A stretch of 64,000 bases of DNA from Pseudomonas fluorescens (GTDB lineage: Bacteria > Pseudomonadota > Gammaproteobacteria > Pseudomonadales > Pseudomonadaceae), in NCBI RefSeq assembly GCF_001708445.1, contig NZ_CP015637.1, positions 3,163,001-3,227,000 on the forward strand, written 5' to 3'. How positions within the stretch are numbered: position 1 is the first letter of the stretch; each line of letters opens with the position of its first letter. Positions 50,782 to 60,194 of this stretch are shown here, piece by piece. The notes below the pieces were generated by a model. It saw only the letters and a list, made by a program, of their open reading frames with translations. It had not been told where the DNA came from and did no database searches. The translations under genes were made by a program, and so were the position numbers.

Positions 50782-52119
50782 ATGCGCATTCCCCCCTACG
50801 CACCCTTATTGTCGATGGTTGCACTCTGTGCGGTCGGCGTGCAGGCACATGCCTACACGCTCTACACCGAAGATGATGGTGCAACCGTCTTGAACGCCGA
50901 CCTGGGCGCCGCATTTGGTTGGTTTGGTAGTACTCGTAACTACATCGGTGACCCGGAGAAAGAGCCCGGCAGCATGCGCTGGCAGGAGGGCTACGCCAAA
51001 TATGGTCTCAACGGCACGACCGACAAGATCATCGCGGGCTCCGTCTATGGCGGTTTCAGCCTGCTCAGCAGCGGCACCTGGGGCGACGGGGACGCAGGGG
51101 CGATCACCGCGGGCAATGAGCGCCGTACCGACGTGGAAGATGCTTTCCTCGGCTGGAGATCAGGCGACCTGCTGCCCGCCCTGGGCAAGGACGGTGTGGA
51201 TTTCTCTTTCGGTCGCCAGTTGGTGACGGTGGACGGTTTCCTGATCACCGATGATGGCTACAACCCAGGCAAGGCGTTCAACCCCATCGAGGGCGTGCGC
51301 GATGGCCGATTCGACAGGGGGGGCGCCTTTTACCTTGGCCAACGCCTGGCGTTTGGCAACACGGCGGTGCTGAAGCTGGGCGGCAAGGAAGGGCTGCACG
51401 GCAGCTTGATATGGTTGAAATCCGATAACCCTGGGCAGTCCAAGACCGAACTGGCAGTGGGCACTATCGACTACACCACGGCCATCGGTTCGATCGGTTC
51501 GACCTACATACACGGCCTGGATGTGGATGAGAAATATGCCTTCGCAGATCGGCTTGAACGCAAGGGCATGAATGTCTACAGCATTCGCGGGCAGGGCAAC
51601 GCCGGGATTGAGAACGCCGACTTCGCATTCGAGGTGGCGCGCCAGGAAAAACGTTCCGGTTCACAGCGGGCGATGTTCTTCGACGCGGGCTACACCTTCA
51701 CCGATGTGCGATGGCAGCCGACGGTCAGTTATCGCTATTCGCGCTATTCCGAAGGGTGGGACTTCCTGTTCCAGGGCGGCTTTCGCAAACGCTACCAGGG
51801 TGAAGTCGCGTCCAACTACGCCGGTTCAGTGACGTCGAATATGCAGATCAACGACGTGCTGCTCTCTGTCCGGCCCACCGAGAAATTGACCCTGAACGCG
51901 ATGGCCTTCGACTACCACCAACTGTCCCGTCGCAATGAACGGGACTTCGCGGCGCGGGAGGTCGACCTGTTTCTGGATTGGATGGTCACGGATAACATCA
52001 CGCTTTCGCCGTTGATCGGCCTCTATAAGCCTGAGAAGTGGTTAGGCAACGGGGGCGGGCAGAGCGGCAGCGCGTCGACCAACACGTACATGCAGTTCAT
52101 TGTGTGGGCGACGTTCTGA
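50782..52119 (+). CDS. Outer-membrane beta-barrel porin
   Basis: The 445-residue precursor has a signal peptide (LLSMVALCAVGVQAHA) followed by alternating amphipathic beta strands, and ends with Phe (YMQFIVWATF), as required by the outer-membrane insertion machinery. It resembles large proteobacterial porins related to AlgE-type or OprD-like channels, but no specific family motif was recognised. GGAGAG lies 6-7 bases upstream of ATG 50782, which is preferred over the longer frame to 50707. Divergent from DUF6152, it may import the substrate of that cluster. Confidence 0.75.
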   Translation: MRIPPYAPLLSMVALCAVGVQAHAYTLYTEDDGATVLNADLGAAFGWFGSTRNYIGDPEKEPGSMRWQEGYAKYGLNGTTDKIIAGSVYGGFSLLSSGTWGDGDAGAITAGNERRTDVEDAFLGWRSGDLLPALGKDGVDFSFGRQLVTVDGFLITDDGYNPGKAFNPIEGVRDGRFDRGGAFYLGQRLAFGNTAVLKLGGKEGLHGSLIWLKSDNPGQSKTELAVGTIDYTTAIGSIGSTYIHGLDVDEKYAFADRLERKGMNVYSIRGQGNAGIENADFAFEVARQEKRSGSQRAMFFDAGYTFTDVRWQPTVSYRYSRYSEGWDFLFQGGFRKRYQGEVASNYAGSVTSNMQINDVLLSVRPTEKLTLNAMAFDYHQLSRRNERDFAAREVDLFLDWMVTDNITLSPLIGLYKPEKWLGNGGGQSGSASTNTYMQFIVWATF

Positions 52120-52150
52120 GTTGTCATTGAGGGCTGTTGCGGGGCCAGGC

Positions 52151-52177
52151 AGGCGTTGACGTTTTGCGTCAACGCCT
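52151..52177. terminator. Strong hairpin between convergent porin and cytochrome b561 genes
   Basis: AGGCGTTGACG (52151-52161) pairs perfectly with CGTCAACGCCT (52167-52177) around a TTTTG loop, an 11-bp stem. It is likely a bidirectional terminator. Neither side has a T-run. Confidence 0.6.
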
Positions 52178-52184
52178 CATCCAT

Positions 52185-52748
52185 TCAGAGCATGCGGCGC
52201 AGCACGTCGTTGCGCGGGTCGCGGTCGTAGAAGCGATGCTTGAGGGCGCCCGCCACATGCAGCACGATCAGGACAAGCAAGCTATAGGCGAGGACTTTGT
52301 GCAGCCATTGGAACACGACGAACCAATCGTCATTCTTTGGCAACAGCTCGGGCAGGTTAACCCCAAAAAAGAACACGCCGTCGCTCATGGTGAACGTGCT
52401 CGACATGGAGTACCCCATCAACGGCACGATCACCAACAGCACATACATGGCGCGCTGAATCAGGCGTGACAGGAACCGTTCATACCCCGCCAGGGTTTCC
52501 AGCGGCTGCGGCAAATTGGGGGTGCGAAAGCGCACGGCGAGCTGAGTCAGGACCACCAGGAACGTCAACACCCCGAAGGACTTGTGCCAGGGGTAATACA
52601 GCTCGAATTTGCTCGCCACCTCATCATTCATTCCGGTCATATGCCAGCCGGCCCAGAGCAGGCCCAGCACGAGCACGGCACGCACCCAGTGCAACACGCG
52701 CAGGGAGGTCGGGTACCGATCGATTGTCGGTTGATCTATTGGGTTCAT
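52185..52748 (-). CDS. Cytochrome b561 family protein
   Basis: The 187-residue protein has four membrane helices and the conserved His of b561 proteins (SLRVLHWVRAVLVLGLLWAGWHM; YYPWHKSFGVLTF; FQWLHKVLAYSLLVLIVLHVAGALKH). These coordinate two b haems and pass electrons between quinol and a periplasmic partner. The start at 52748 follows a plain upstream region (GAGAACCTGACATG). It is not in an obvious operon. The nearest same-strand gene, aldehyde dehydrogenase, ends 83 bases upstream. Confidence 0.87.
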   Translation of the reverse strand: MNPIDQPTIDRYPTSLRVLHWVRAVLVLGLLWAGWHMTGMNDEVASKFELYYPWHKSFGVLTFLVVLTQLAVRFRTPNLPQPLETLAGYERFLSRLIQRAMYVLLVIVPLMGYSMSSTFTMSDGVFFFGVNLPELLPKNDDWFVVFQWLHKVLAYSLLVLIVLHVAGALKHRFYDRDPRNDVLRRML

Positions 52749-52830
52749 GTCAGGTTCTCCACGGATCGATGCACGGTTGAATGGCCACCCTCAACGTTGG
52801 AGGGTGGCTCGGTCAGGACAACGAATAGGC

Positions 52831-54285
52831 TCAGGCGGGCAGGAGGACGGTGATGACTTTCTCCTCGGTGTAGGCCAGCGCGCCGCTGAACCCACCTTCA
52901 CGTCCGATACCGCTGGTCTTGACGCCGCCCCAAGGCAGGTTGGCGTCCAATGGGCTCCAGCAGTTGATGCCCACGGCGCCAGCTTTCACTGCCGCAGCAA
53001 CGCGGTGCGCTCGTACCAGGTCGCTGGTCCAGACCGTGGCCGCCAGGCCGTAGCTGCTGTCGTTGGCCAGGGCGACCGCTTCGTCTTCGCTGTCGAACGT
53101 AATCAGCGTGCCGACGGGGCCGAAGATCTCATCCCGGGCGATTTCCATGTCGTTGCGGGCGTTGGCGAAGATCGTCGGACGCACGAACCAGCCCTGCTTG
53201 GGTGCCGAGACGCCGCCGGCCAGCAGCGTGGCGCCTTGGTCGATGCCCAGTTGGATGTAGCGGTTGACGCGATCGAATTGAGCCTTCTTGGCCACCGGCC
53301 CCATCTGTACGCCGGGCTCGCGAGGGTCGCCCACGCTCACTGCCTGTGCGGCTTCGGCCAGCGCTGCACCAAAACGGTCGGCGAGGCTGCGTTGCACCAG
53401 GATCCGCGAACCGGCCGCACACACCTGGCCCTGGTTGGCGAACAGACCGAGGGTACAGCCGCGCAGGGCGTCGTCGAAGGACGCATCATCGAACACAATC
53501 TGCGGGCTCTTGCCGCCCAATTCCAAGGCCACGCGCTTGAACAACACACCGGCGGTGCGCTGGATTTCACGCCCAGCCTCGGGGCTGCCGGTGAAGCTGA
53601 TCTTGGCAATATCCGGGTGTTCGCACAGGGCGCGCCCCACTTCATTGCCGTAGCCGGTGACCACGTTGATCACGCCGTCCGGAAAGCCCGCTTCCTGCGC
53701 CAGCCGTGCCAGGTGCAGGGCCGATTGCGGGGTTTCTTCCGATGGCTTGACCACGACGGTACAGCCCGCCGCCAGCAACGCAGCGAGTTTCCACACCGTG
53801 ATCATCAGCGGCGAGTTCCAGGGCACGATGGCACCCACCACGCCGACCGGCTCGCGCACCGTGTACGACAGGGTTTTGGTGCCGAAGTAACCCCCGGTGG
53901 GAATGGTGCGACCTTCAAGCTGGTTGGCCCAGCCCGCGGCGGCGCGCAGGTTGGCGATCGCGTTGGGCAGGTCCATCCGGCGCGGCTCGATGGGGGAGCG
54001 GCCGATAGCGTTGGCGTCCAGATCGGCCAGCAGTTCAGTGTCGCGCTCAACCAGGTCGGCCAGTTTCGACAACAGTCGGCCACGCGCGGCGCCGTCGAGT
54101 TGGCTCCACTCGCCGCGTTCCAGTTGCTGGCGTGCAGCGGCCACCGCACGGTCGACATCCTCGCGGGTGCCTCGCGCGGAGCTGCCGTACACCTGTTCAT
54201 TCACGGGGTTGACCAGGTTGATACGACGACGGTCGAAGGCTTCGCAGGACACACCTTCGATGAAATGATTCAAGTGCTCAGTCAT
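52831..54285 (-). CDS. Aldehyde dehydrogenase (gamma-aminobutyraldehyde/betaine type)
   Basis: The 484-residue enzyme has PWNSPLMITVWKLAALLAAG near residue 160, general base Glu in ALELGGKSPQIVFDD, and catalytic Cys in NQGQVCAAGSR near residue 295. It is a standard NAD-dependent ALDH of the amine-catabolism branch. It comes just after a class III aminotransferase, so it probably oxidises the aldehyde made by transamination. The start at 54285 is only 27 bases from the aminotransferase stop, so they form an operon. The AraC gene at 55882 is the likely regulator. Confidence 0.88.
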   Translation of the reverse strand: MTEHLNHFIEGVSCEAFDRRRINLVNPVNEQVYGSSARGTREDVDRAVAAARQQLERGEWSQLDGAARGRLLSKLADLVERDTELLADLDANAIGRSPIEPRRMDLPNAIANLRAAAGWANQLEGRTIPTGGYFGTKTLSYTVREPVGVVGAIVPWNSPLMITVWKLAALLAAGCTVVVKPSEETPQSALHLARLAQEAGFPDGVINVVTGYGNEVGRALCEHPDIAKISFTGSPEAGREIQRTAGVLFKRVALELGGKSPQIVFDDASFDDALRGCTLGLFANQGQVCAAGSRILVQRSLADRFGAALAEAAQAVSVGDPREPGVQMGPVAKKAQFDRVNRYIQLGIDQGATLLAGGVSAPKQGWFVRPTIFANARNDMEIARDEIFGPVGTLITFDSEDEAVALANDSSYGLAATVWTSDLVRAHRVAAAVKAGAVGINCWSPLDANLPWGGVKTSGIGREGGFSGALAYTEEKVITVLLPA

Positions 54286-54312
54286 ATTGCGGTCCTCGAG
54301 TAATGGGCAAGG

Positions 54313-55689
54313 TCATGCTTTGAGAGAAGCCAGGGCGTCGCCGAAGATATCCAGGGCCTTGAAGAACAGCTCGCGAGATATGGTCAGCGAAGGCATGACG
54401 CGCATGACGTTGCTGTAGCGGCCACACGGAATCATCAGCACACCGTGGTTGAGCAGGTAGCCCATCAGTTGGCCGATCTTCTCGCCCGCCAGGGGCGCCT
54501 TGGTGAGTGGGTCTTCGATCAGTTCGATACCGATCATCAGGCCGCGCCCGCGCACTTCGCCGACCAACGGGCTGTTGAAGGCGCGAATATGCGCCTGTGC
54601 CTCCAGGCCCAGGGTGTGGGCGCGGTTGAGGAGGTCAAGGTCCGGGTCCTGGAGGATGCTGATGTTGGTCAGTGCCACCGCGGCCGACAACGAGTTGGCG
54701 GCGAACGTGTTGGGCATGGAACCGTCGGGAATCTGCGCCGCCAGGTCCGAGCGCATGATCAGGCCGGCCATGGGCAGGTCGCTGCCGATGCCTTTGCCAA
54801 AGGTGAGCATGTCGGGCTTCACGCCGGAATGTTCGACCGCCCACATCTTGCCGGTGCGACCGGCACCCGATTGCACTTCATCGACAATCAGTAATGTGCC
54901 GCTGCGGTCGCAGGCCTTGCGCAGCAGTTGCAGGAACTCCGGAGAGGGTGGCACGTAGCCGCCTTCGCCCTGTACCGGCTCCACGATCACGGCAGCCACG
55001 TCATCGGCCGCGGTGTAGGGGGTGTTCAGTAGATAGTCGATGTACTCACCGGCGATCTGCTCGGCGCTCTTGTGGGTGGTGTCGAAAGGGAAGCGGTAGG
55101 CGTAAGGGTAGGGCGCGTGAATCACCCCACCCATCTGGGCACCAAAGCCCTTGCGGTAGGCCGTGCCGGTGGTCAGCGAACCGGAAGCGTGCCACACGCC
55201 GTGGTAGCCGCCGTGGAAGGCGATGATCTGGTGCCGCCCGGTGACGCGCTTGGCGAACTTGATCGCCGCCTCCAACGCATCACTGCCGCTTTGCGTGAAG
55301 AAGGTAACGCAGTCGCCACGCAAACCCTCGGGCGCGATTTCGGAAAGCTTGGCAGCCAACTCGGTACGCCGGGTGCTGTTGATTTCCAGGGCATGCATCA
55401 GCACTTCGGACTGTTCGCGAATCGCCTGCACCACTTTGGGGTGGCAGCGGCCCACGCTGCTGACACCGACGCCTGCGGACAGGTCGATGTAGGTGTTGCC
55501 GTCGGGGTCTTTGAAGGTCGCACCGAAGGCACGGTCCATGGCCACCGGCATACGTCCGCCGCCGCGCGCCATCGACTCGGTGCGCGCCGACAGCGCCAGG
55601 GCTTCGCGGGTCTTGGGGCCGGGCAGTTCGCCGGAAATAATCTGCGGGGCATCTGCAAAGTGCAGGGATTGAAATTTGGCTTCACTCAT
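54313..55689 (-). CDS. Class III aminotransferase
   Basis: The 458-residue PLP enzyme has the PLP-binding region SGSDALEAAIKFAKRVTG near residue 130, Asp in LLIVDEVQSGAGRTG near residue 255, and the Schiff-base Lys in LTFGKGIGSDLPMAG near residue 285. It resembles omega-aminotransferases such as 4-aminobutyrate or diaminobutyrate-type enzymes, and the amine substrate is not determined. The operon partner is the aldehyde dehydrogenase. The upstream 192-base region is divergent from AraC. GAGAGACCGTC precedes the ATG. Confidence 0.87.
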   Translation of the reverse strand: MSEAKFQSLHFADAPQIISGELPGPKTREALALSARTESMARGGGRMPVAMDRAFGATFKDPDGNTYIDLSAGVGVSSVGRCHPKVVQAIREQSEVLMHALEINSTRRTELAAKLSEIAPEGLRGDCVTFFTQSGSDALEAAIKFAKRVTGRHQIIAFHGGYHGVWHASGSLTTGTAYRKGFGAQMGGVIHAPYPYAYRFPFDTTHKSAEQIAGEYIDYLLNTPYTAADDVAAVIVEPVQGEGGYVPPSPEFLQLLRKACDRSGTLLIVDEVQSGAGRTGKMWAVEHSGVKPDMLTFGKGIGSDLPMAGLIMRSDLAAQIPDGSMPNTFAANSLSAAVALTNISILQDPDLDLLNRAHTLGLEAQAHIRAFNSPLVGEVRGRGLMIGIELIEDPLTKAPLAGEKIGQLMGYLLNHGVLMIPCGRYSNVMRVMPSLTISRELFFKALDIFGDALASLKA

Positions 55690-55881
55690 GACGGTCTCTC
55701 TGGAATGTCTATTTAAGTGTGCCGATCATCTCCGGCGCGCGTTCCAGGCCGGTATCCCGAATCGGCACATGGTTTGCTTGCATTCCAGCACATAAACAAT
55801 TTGCAGGACTTTTGCGATGTGCGACTATCAATTGGATCGCCGATCTAAAAAAAACAAAAATATTGGTAGAGGCATGCCCCA

Positions 55882-56856
55882 ATGAAAAACCAAACGATCA
55901 GCCATTTTCGCGATATCCATGTCCATGCAGCCACCATCCAGCAGTGGAACCAGGACTACAGCCAGTTAACCTCGGGCTGCGCCGAGAGCACGCTCATGCA
56001 ACTGACAACCTCGGGTTGCCACCTGTTTCTCGAACAGATCAACCAGCGCGTGGTACAGAACGGCGTGGCGCCTAAAGGCAAGATGTGCTTTGCCGTGCCG
56101 ATCAACGTCCCGGGATCGATTCGCATGCAGGGGCGCGAGGTAGATGACAGCAGCCTGTTCTTTCTCCATGGCGGCGAGGAATTCATGTTCCATATGCCGA
56201 TGGGCATGGAGCTGCTTTCCATCACCTTCGAGCGTGAATTATTCGATGAGGCGTTGGAGCAGACCGCTTCGGCCAAGGAACTCAACCGGTTGCTGCGCCA
56301 GCCGGTGATCAGGGTTTCTCCCCAGCGATTTGCACAGGCCCGGCGCCGATTGCTGGCGCTTTTCTCCCAGGCACTGGTGTACGAAGATCTCGATAGCACG
56401 CTGGATCAAGAGCGCGAGGCGGCGTTGGAGCAGGCGATGCTCAGCGAGTTGTTGCAACTGATGATCGACCCAGCCTGCGACAAGCAACAGCGCAGTCCCA
56501 GCTCCACTCGCAGTTTTATCGTAGAGAAATGCCACCGCCTGGCAACCGGCGAAATGATCAATGTGCCCAGCGTGATCGATTTATGCCAACGCCTTCAGGT
56601 GAGCCGACGCACGGTGCAGAACAGCTTCCGCTCGGTCGCCGAGACCACTCCACTGAATTACTTGCGCTCCGTGAGGCTTAACGGTGTCCGTCGAGCCTTG
56701 ATGTCTACCCGCGCCTGCGAGCTGTCGATTGGCGATGCCGCGGCCCAGTGGGGCTTTTATCACCTGAGCCATTTTGCCGCGGAATACCAAGAGCTGTTCG
56801 CGGAATTGCCATCCCAGACTGCCCGAGCCGCCATCACGAGTTGTGTGCGGGCCTGA
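55882..56856 (+). CDS. AraC-family transcriptional regulator
   Basis: The 324-residue protein has a ligand-binding N-terminal region (about 1-215, with a cupin-like FAVPINVPGSIRM segment) and an AraC double helix-turn-helix at the C-terminus (about 225-320: VPSVIDLCQRLQVSRRTVQNSFRSV; LSIGDAAAQWGFYHLSHFAAEYQELF). It resembles the EutR/FeaR-like group that controls amine catabolism. It is divergent from the aminotransferase-aldehyde dehydrogenase operon and lies 222 bases upstream of the truncated permease-U32 fusion, so both probably belong to its regulon. Confidence 0.87.
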   Translation: MKNQTISHFRDIHVHAATIQQWNQDYSQLTSGCAESTLMQLTTSGCHLFLEQINQRVVQNGVAPKGKMCFAVPINVPGSIRMQGREVDDSSLFFLHGGEEFMFHMPMGMELLSITFERELFDEALEQTASAKELNRLLRQPVIRVSPQRFAQARRRLLALFSQALVYEDLDSTLDQEREAALEQAMLSELLQLMIDPACDKQQRSPSSTRSFIVEKCHRLATGEMINVPSVIDLCQRLQVSRRTVQNSFRSVAETTPLNYLRSVRLNGVRRALMSTRACELSIGDAAAQWGFYHLSHFAAEYQELFAELPSQTARAAITSCVRA

Positions 56857-57078
56857 CAAACAACGCTAGAAAGACCTGAAATAGCCTGCGTCATCAGCTC
56901 TGAATGCGCAGGAGCTTCGCTGTGGGTGCTTGAGTTACCGATTTGGGATATCGGGGCGTTGCAGCGCAGGCATAGGATCAGTGCCAGCGTGCAATAAGAA
57001 CGACAAGCTGTTTGGTGACGCTGCGTAGCCGGCTGCACCGATCCTAAAGCGACTGCCTCATACAATAAGGTCAACAAC

Positions 57079-59205
57079 ATGAGTGTATTTAACCCGGTCA
57101 ACAGCTCCACGGAGCTCAAGCGTGGTGCCCTGGGTGTGGGCTTCATTATCTTCTTCGTGGTGTCGGCGGCAAGCCCGCTGAGCGTGATCGCCGGCGGCTT
57201 CCCCATTGGCATCATGCTGGGCAATGGCGCCGGTACCCCGGCCTTGCTGATCCTCGCCTTGCTGGTGCTGCTGGCGTTCTCGGTGGGTTACACCACCATG
57301 TCGCGCGCCGATGTAGATGGCGTCGGCGGGCCCAGCTTCGGCGCCCGCCACAATGCCTGTAACGACGTGAGCGATATCGCTCACTTGGTCGAATTCGCCC
57401 GGCGCTACCACGCCCGTGTCTTCACCACCCTCAACACCATCCTGCATGACAACGAACTGGAACCCGCGCGCAAGCTGATCCATCAGCTCTACGACGCCGG
57501 CGTCGATGCGTTGATCGTGCAAGACCTGGGCGTGATGGAGCTGGATATTCCGCCCATCGAGCTGCACGCCAGTACCCAGACCGATATCCGTACCCTCGGG
57601 CGCGCCAGGTTTCTTGACCAGGCGGGTTTCTCGCAGCTGGTCCTGGCCCGTGAGCTGAACCTGCAGGAAATCCGCGCCATCGCCGATGAAACCGATGCCG
57701 CCATCGAGTTCTTTATCCACGGCGCGCTGTGCGTGGCGTTCTCCGGGCAGTGCAATATTTCCCACGCGCAGAATGGCCGCAGTGCCAACCGTGGCGACTG
57801 CTCCCAGGCCTGCCGCCTGCCATACACCTTGAAAGACGACCAGGGCCGCGTCGTGGCCTTTGAAAAGCATCTGCTGTCGATGAAAGACAACAACCAGAGC
57901 GCCAACCTGCGCGCCTTGGTGGAAGCCGGTGTGCGTTCGTTCAAGATCGAAGGCCGCTACAAGGACATGGGCTACGTGAGGAACATCACGGCCTATTACC
58001 GCCAGCGTCTCGACGAGATCCTCGAAGACCGTCCGGACCTGGCCCGCGCGTCCAGCGGCCGTACCGCACACTTCTTTCTGCCCGACCCGGAAAAAACCTT
58101 CCACCGTGGCAGCACCGACTACTTTGTCAGCGACCGCAAGATCGACATTGGCGCCTTCGACACCCCGACCTTCACCGGCCTGCCGGTGGGTGTGGTGGAA
58201 AAAGCCGGCAAGCGCGACTTGCAAGTGGTCACCCATGAGCCGCTGTCCAACGGCGATGGCCTCAATGTGCTGGTCAAGCGTGAGGTGGTCGGGTTCCGCG
58301 CCAATATCGCCGAGCCCAAGGGTGAATTCGAGGAAGACGGCGAGAAGCGCTACCGCTACCGCGTCGAGCCGAATGAAATGCCGGCCGGCCTGCATCAGTT
58401 GCGCCCGAACCACCCGTTGAACCGCAACCTGGACCATAACTGGCAGCAGGCGTTGCTCAAGACCTCGGCCGAACGCCGTATCGGCCTGTCATGGGTCGCA
58501 CGTTTGCGCGAAGAACAGCTGGAAGTCACCGCCACCAGCGAAGAAGGTATCCGTGCCAGCGTCACCCTGCCCGGCCCGTTTGGCGTGGCCAACAAACCGG
58601 AACAGGCGCTGGATACCCTGCGCGACCTGCTTGGCCAACTGGGTACCACCGAGTATCACGCCACCCGTATTGAGCTGGATGCACCCCAGGCGTTCTTCAT
58701 TCCCAACTCGCAGCTCAAGGCATTGCGCCGCGAAGTGATCGAAGCGCTGACCGCCGCCCGTGTTGCCGCACACCCGCGTGGCGGGCGCAAGGCCGAGGTC
58801 ACGCCGCCGCCGGTGTACCCGGAAGCGCACCTGTCGTTCCTGGCCAACGTGTACAACCAGAAGGCTCGCGACTTCTACCACCGTCACGGCGTGAAGCTGA
58901 TCGATGCGGCCTTCGAAGCCCATGAAGAGACCGGCGAAGTGCCGGTGATGATCACCAAGCACTGCCTGCGTTTCTCGTTCAACCTGTGCCCTAAACAGGC
59001 CAAGGGTGTCACGGGCGTGAAGACCAAGGTTGCGCCGATGCAGTTGATTCATGGCGACGAAGTGCTGACCCTGAAGTTCGACTGCAAACCCTGCGAGATG
59101 CACGTGGTGGGCAAAATCAAGGGGCACATCCTTGGGCTGCCGCAACCGGGCAGCGTGGTGGAGCATTTCAACCCGGAAAACCTCATCTATCAGGGCACAC
59201 ACTGA
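57079..59205 (+). CDS. Chimeric gene: first 76 residues of an APC permease fused to truncated U32 protein (RlhA-like)
   Basis: The 708-residue frame has two unrelated parts. Residues 1-76 are the start of an APC-family permease (ALGVGFIIFFVVSAASPLSV; ALLILALLVLLAFSVGYTTMSR), two helices of about twelve. From about residue 83 the sequence is a U32 protein of the RlhA/YdcP type (GGPSFGARHNACNDVSDI; RGDCSQACRLPYT; SFKIEGRYKDMGYV), lacking its first 45 or so residues. RlhA hydroxylates 23S rRNA C2501; the Cys-rich segments are retained. Between the parts, 57307-57327 encodes ADVDGVG, but its reverse complement reads ADAIYIG, precisely the peptide expected in an intact protein. The permease would have matched the neighbouring amine-catabolism genes. 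Function of the fusion is doubtful. Confidence 0.85.
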   Translation: MSVFNPVNSSTELKRGALGVGFIIFFVVSAASPLSVIAGGFPIGIMLGNGAGTPALLILALLVLLAFSVGYTTMSRADVDGVGGPSFGARHNACNDVSDIAHLVEFARRYHARVFTTLNTILHDNELEPARKLIHQLYDAGVDALIVQDLGVMELDIPPIELHASTQTDIRTLGRARFLDQAGFSQLVLARELNLQEIRAIADETDAAIEFFIHGALCVAFSGQCNISHAQNGRSANRGDCSQACRLPYTLKDDQGRVVAFEKHLLSMKDNNQSANLRALVEAGVRSFKIEGRYKDMGYVRNITAYYRQRLDEILEDRPDLARASSGRTAHFFLPDPEKTFHRGSTDYFVSDRKIDIGAFDTPTFTGLPVGVVEKAGKRDLQVVTHEPLSNGDGLNVLVKREVVGFRANIAEPKGEFEEDGEKRYRYRVEPNEMPAGLHQLRPNHPLNRNLDHNWQQALLKTSAERRIGLSWVARLREEQLEVTATSEEGIRASVTLPGPFGVANKPEQALDTLRDLLGQLGTTEYHATRIELDAPQAFFIPNSQLKALRREVIEALTAARVAAHPRGGRKAEVTPPPVYPEAHLSFLANVYNQKARDFYHRHGVKLIDAAFEAHEETGEVPVMITKHCLRFSFNLCPKQAKGVTGVKTKVAPMQLIHGDEVLTLKFDCKPCEMHVVGKIKGHILGLPQPGSVVEHFNPENLIYQGTH
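57307..57327. other. Inverted 21-base segment at the permease/U32 junction
   Basis: Read on the minus strand, these bases translate to ADAIYIG, the normal U32/RlhA residues before GGPSFGARH. Its ends are inverted repeats GCCGA (57307-57311) and TCGGC (57323-57327). This fits a small inversion or fold-back template switch during the rearrangement that joined the two genes. Confidence 0.75.
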
Positions 59206-60085
59206 CCCTGTGCGAGCGGGGCCACCACCAGCCCCGCTGCAACCCCGCCGCTGCCAGCAGAATGGCCGCTACCCCGAGCCATTGCAGCCAGCCCAGGCGA
59301 TGCCCGAAGGCAATCCAATCGACGAAGATCGCCGCAATCGGGTAGATAAACGACAGTGCGCCGGTGATGGCGGTGGGCAGTTTCTGGATCGCGCCATACA
59401 GCAACACATACATCAACCCGGTGTGCACCACGCCGAGCGTCGCCAGTGCCGCCCAGGCGTTGGTGGTGACCGGCAAGCTATGCCAAGGCACCAGCGGCGC
59501 CAGCAGCAGTGCGCCCGTCGTCACCTGGATCAACGCCATCAAATGCGGCGGTACGTCCTTCAAACGCTTGATGATCAGCGCGGCAATCGCGTACAGCAAT
59601 GCCGCGCCCAGCGCCAAGGCGATGCCTGCCAGGTAATCGTCGCCGGTTGGCTGGTCGCCATGGGCGGTGACAATCGCCAGCATTCCCAGGAACGCCACGC
59701 TCAGCCACGCCAGTTTCTGCACGGTGATTTTTTCACCTAGAAACACGGCCGCCAGCATCACCAGCATGAACGGCTGCACGTTGTACACCGCCGTGCTGAT
59801 GGCGATCGATGCGCGGGAATAGGATTCGAACAACAGCAACCAGTTGCCGACGATGGCCACGCCACTGAGCATCGCCAAGCCCAGCTTGGCCCAACTGAGC
59901 AGGTCCAGCCGCAGGTAGCCCAGCAGCGCGCACACCAGCAGCAGCGTCAGCCCGCCGATCAAACAGCGCCAGAACACCACTTCGATGACCGACACGCCCG
60001 ACACCAGCACAAACCAGCCGATGGTCCCCGAGATCAGCATGGCGGCGACCATTTCCCACGACCCGCGACGGATGGATGTATCCAT
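59183..60085 (-). CDS. EamA/DMT-family transporter
   Basis: The 300-residue protein has ten membrane helices in two EamA repeats (about 10-130 and 150-275; IAISTAVYNVQPFMLVMLAAV; LPTAITGALSFIYPIAAIFVD). Drug/metabolite transporters of this family export amino acids or metabolites, often under control of a neighbouring Lrp-type regulator as here (60195-60638, divergent). The C-terminus (SHRVSVCPDR) extends over the convergent U32 stop by 23 bases. GAGGAGCTTCAATC lies upstream of the ATG at 60085. Confidence 0.9.
   Translation of the reverse strand: MDTSIRRGSWEMVAAMLISGTIGWFVLVSGVSVIEVVFWRCLIGGLTLLLVCALLGYLRLDLLSWAKLGLAMLSGVAIVGNWLLLFESYSRASIAISTAVYNVQPFMLVMLAAVFLGEKITVQKLAWLSVAFLGMLAIVTAHGDQPTGDDYLAGIALALGAALLYAIAALIIKRLKDVPPHLMALIQVTTGALLLAPLVPWHSLPVTTNAWAALATLGVVHTGLMYVLLYGAIQKLPTAITGALSFIYPIAAIFVDWIAFGHRLGWLQWLGVAAILLAAAGLQRGWWWPRSHRVSVCPDR
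59215..59238 (+). terminator. Hairpin downstream of the chimeric U32 gene
   Basis: AGCGGGGC (59215-59222) pairs with GCCCCGCT (59231-59238) with an 8-base loop, just after the U32 stop and within the 3' end of the convergent EamA gene. No T-run follows. It may end transcription from the plus strand. Confidence 0.45.
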
Positions 60086-60194
60086 GATTGAAGCTCCTCA
60101 AGTGAGGCTCAATTATGGCAATCTGCTCGTGATCGGCTCCAGCGACTAAAAAAGGCAAAAAACCGAAATTACCTTTTCTTATTAGGCGAACTCC

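Noticed and set aside
52747..54303. 518-codon plus-strand frame over the aldehyde dehydrogenase
   Set aside because: Antisense to a complete ALDH with all catalytic motifs; low-complexity translation; no ribosome site.
57058..58437. 459-codon minus-strand frame over the chimeric gene
   Set aside because: Antisense to the highly conserved U32 sequence; composition typical of a shadow.
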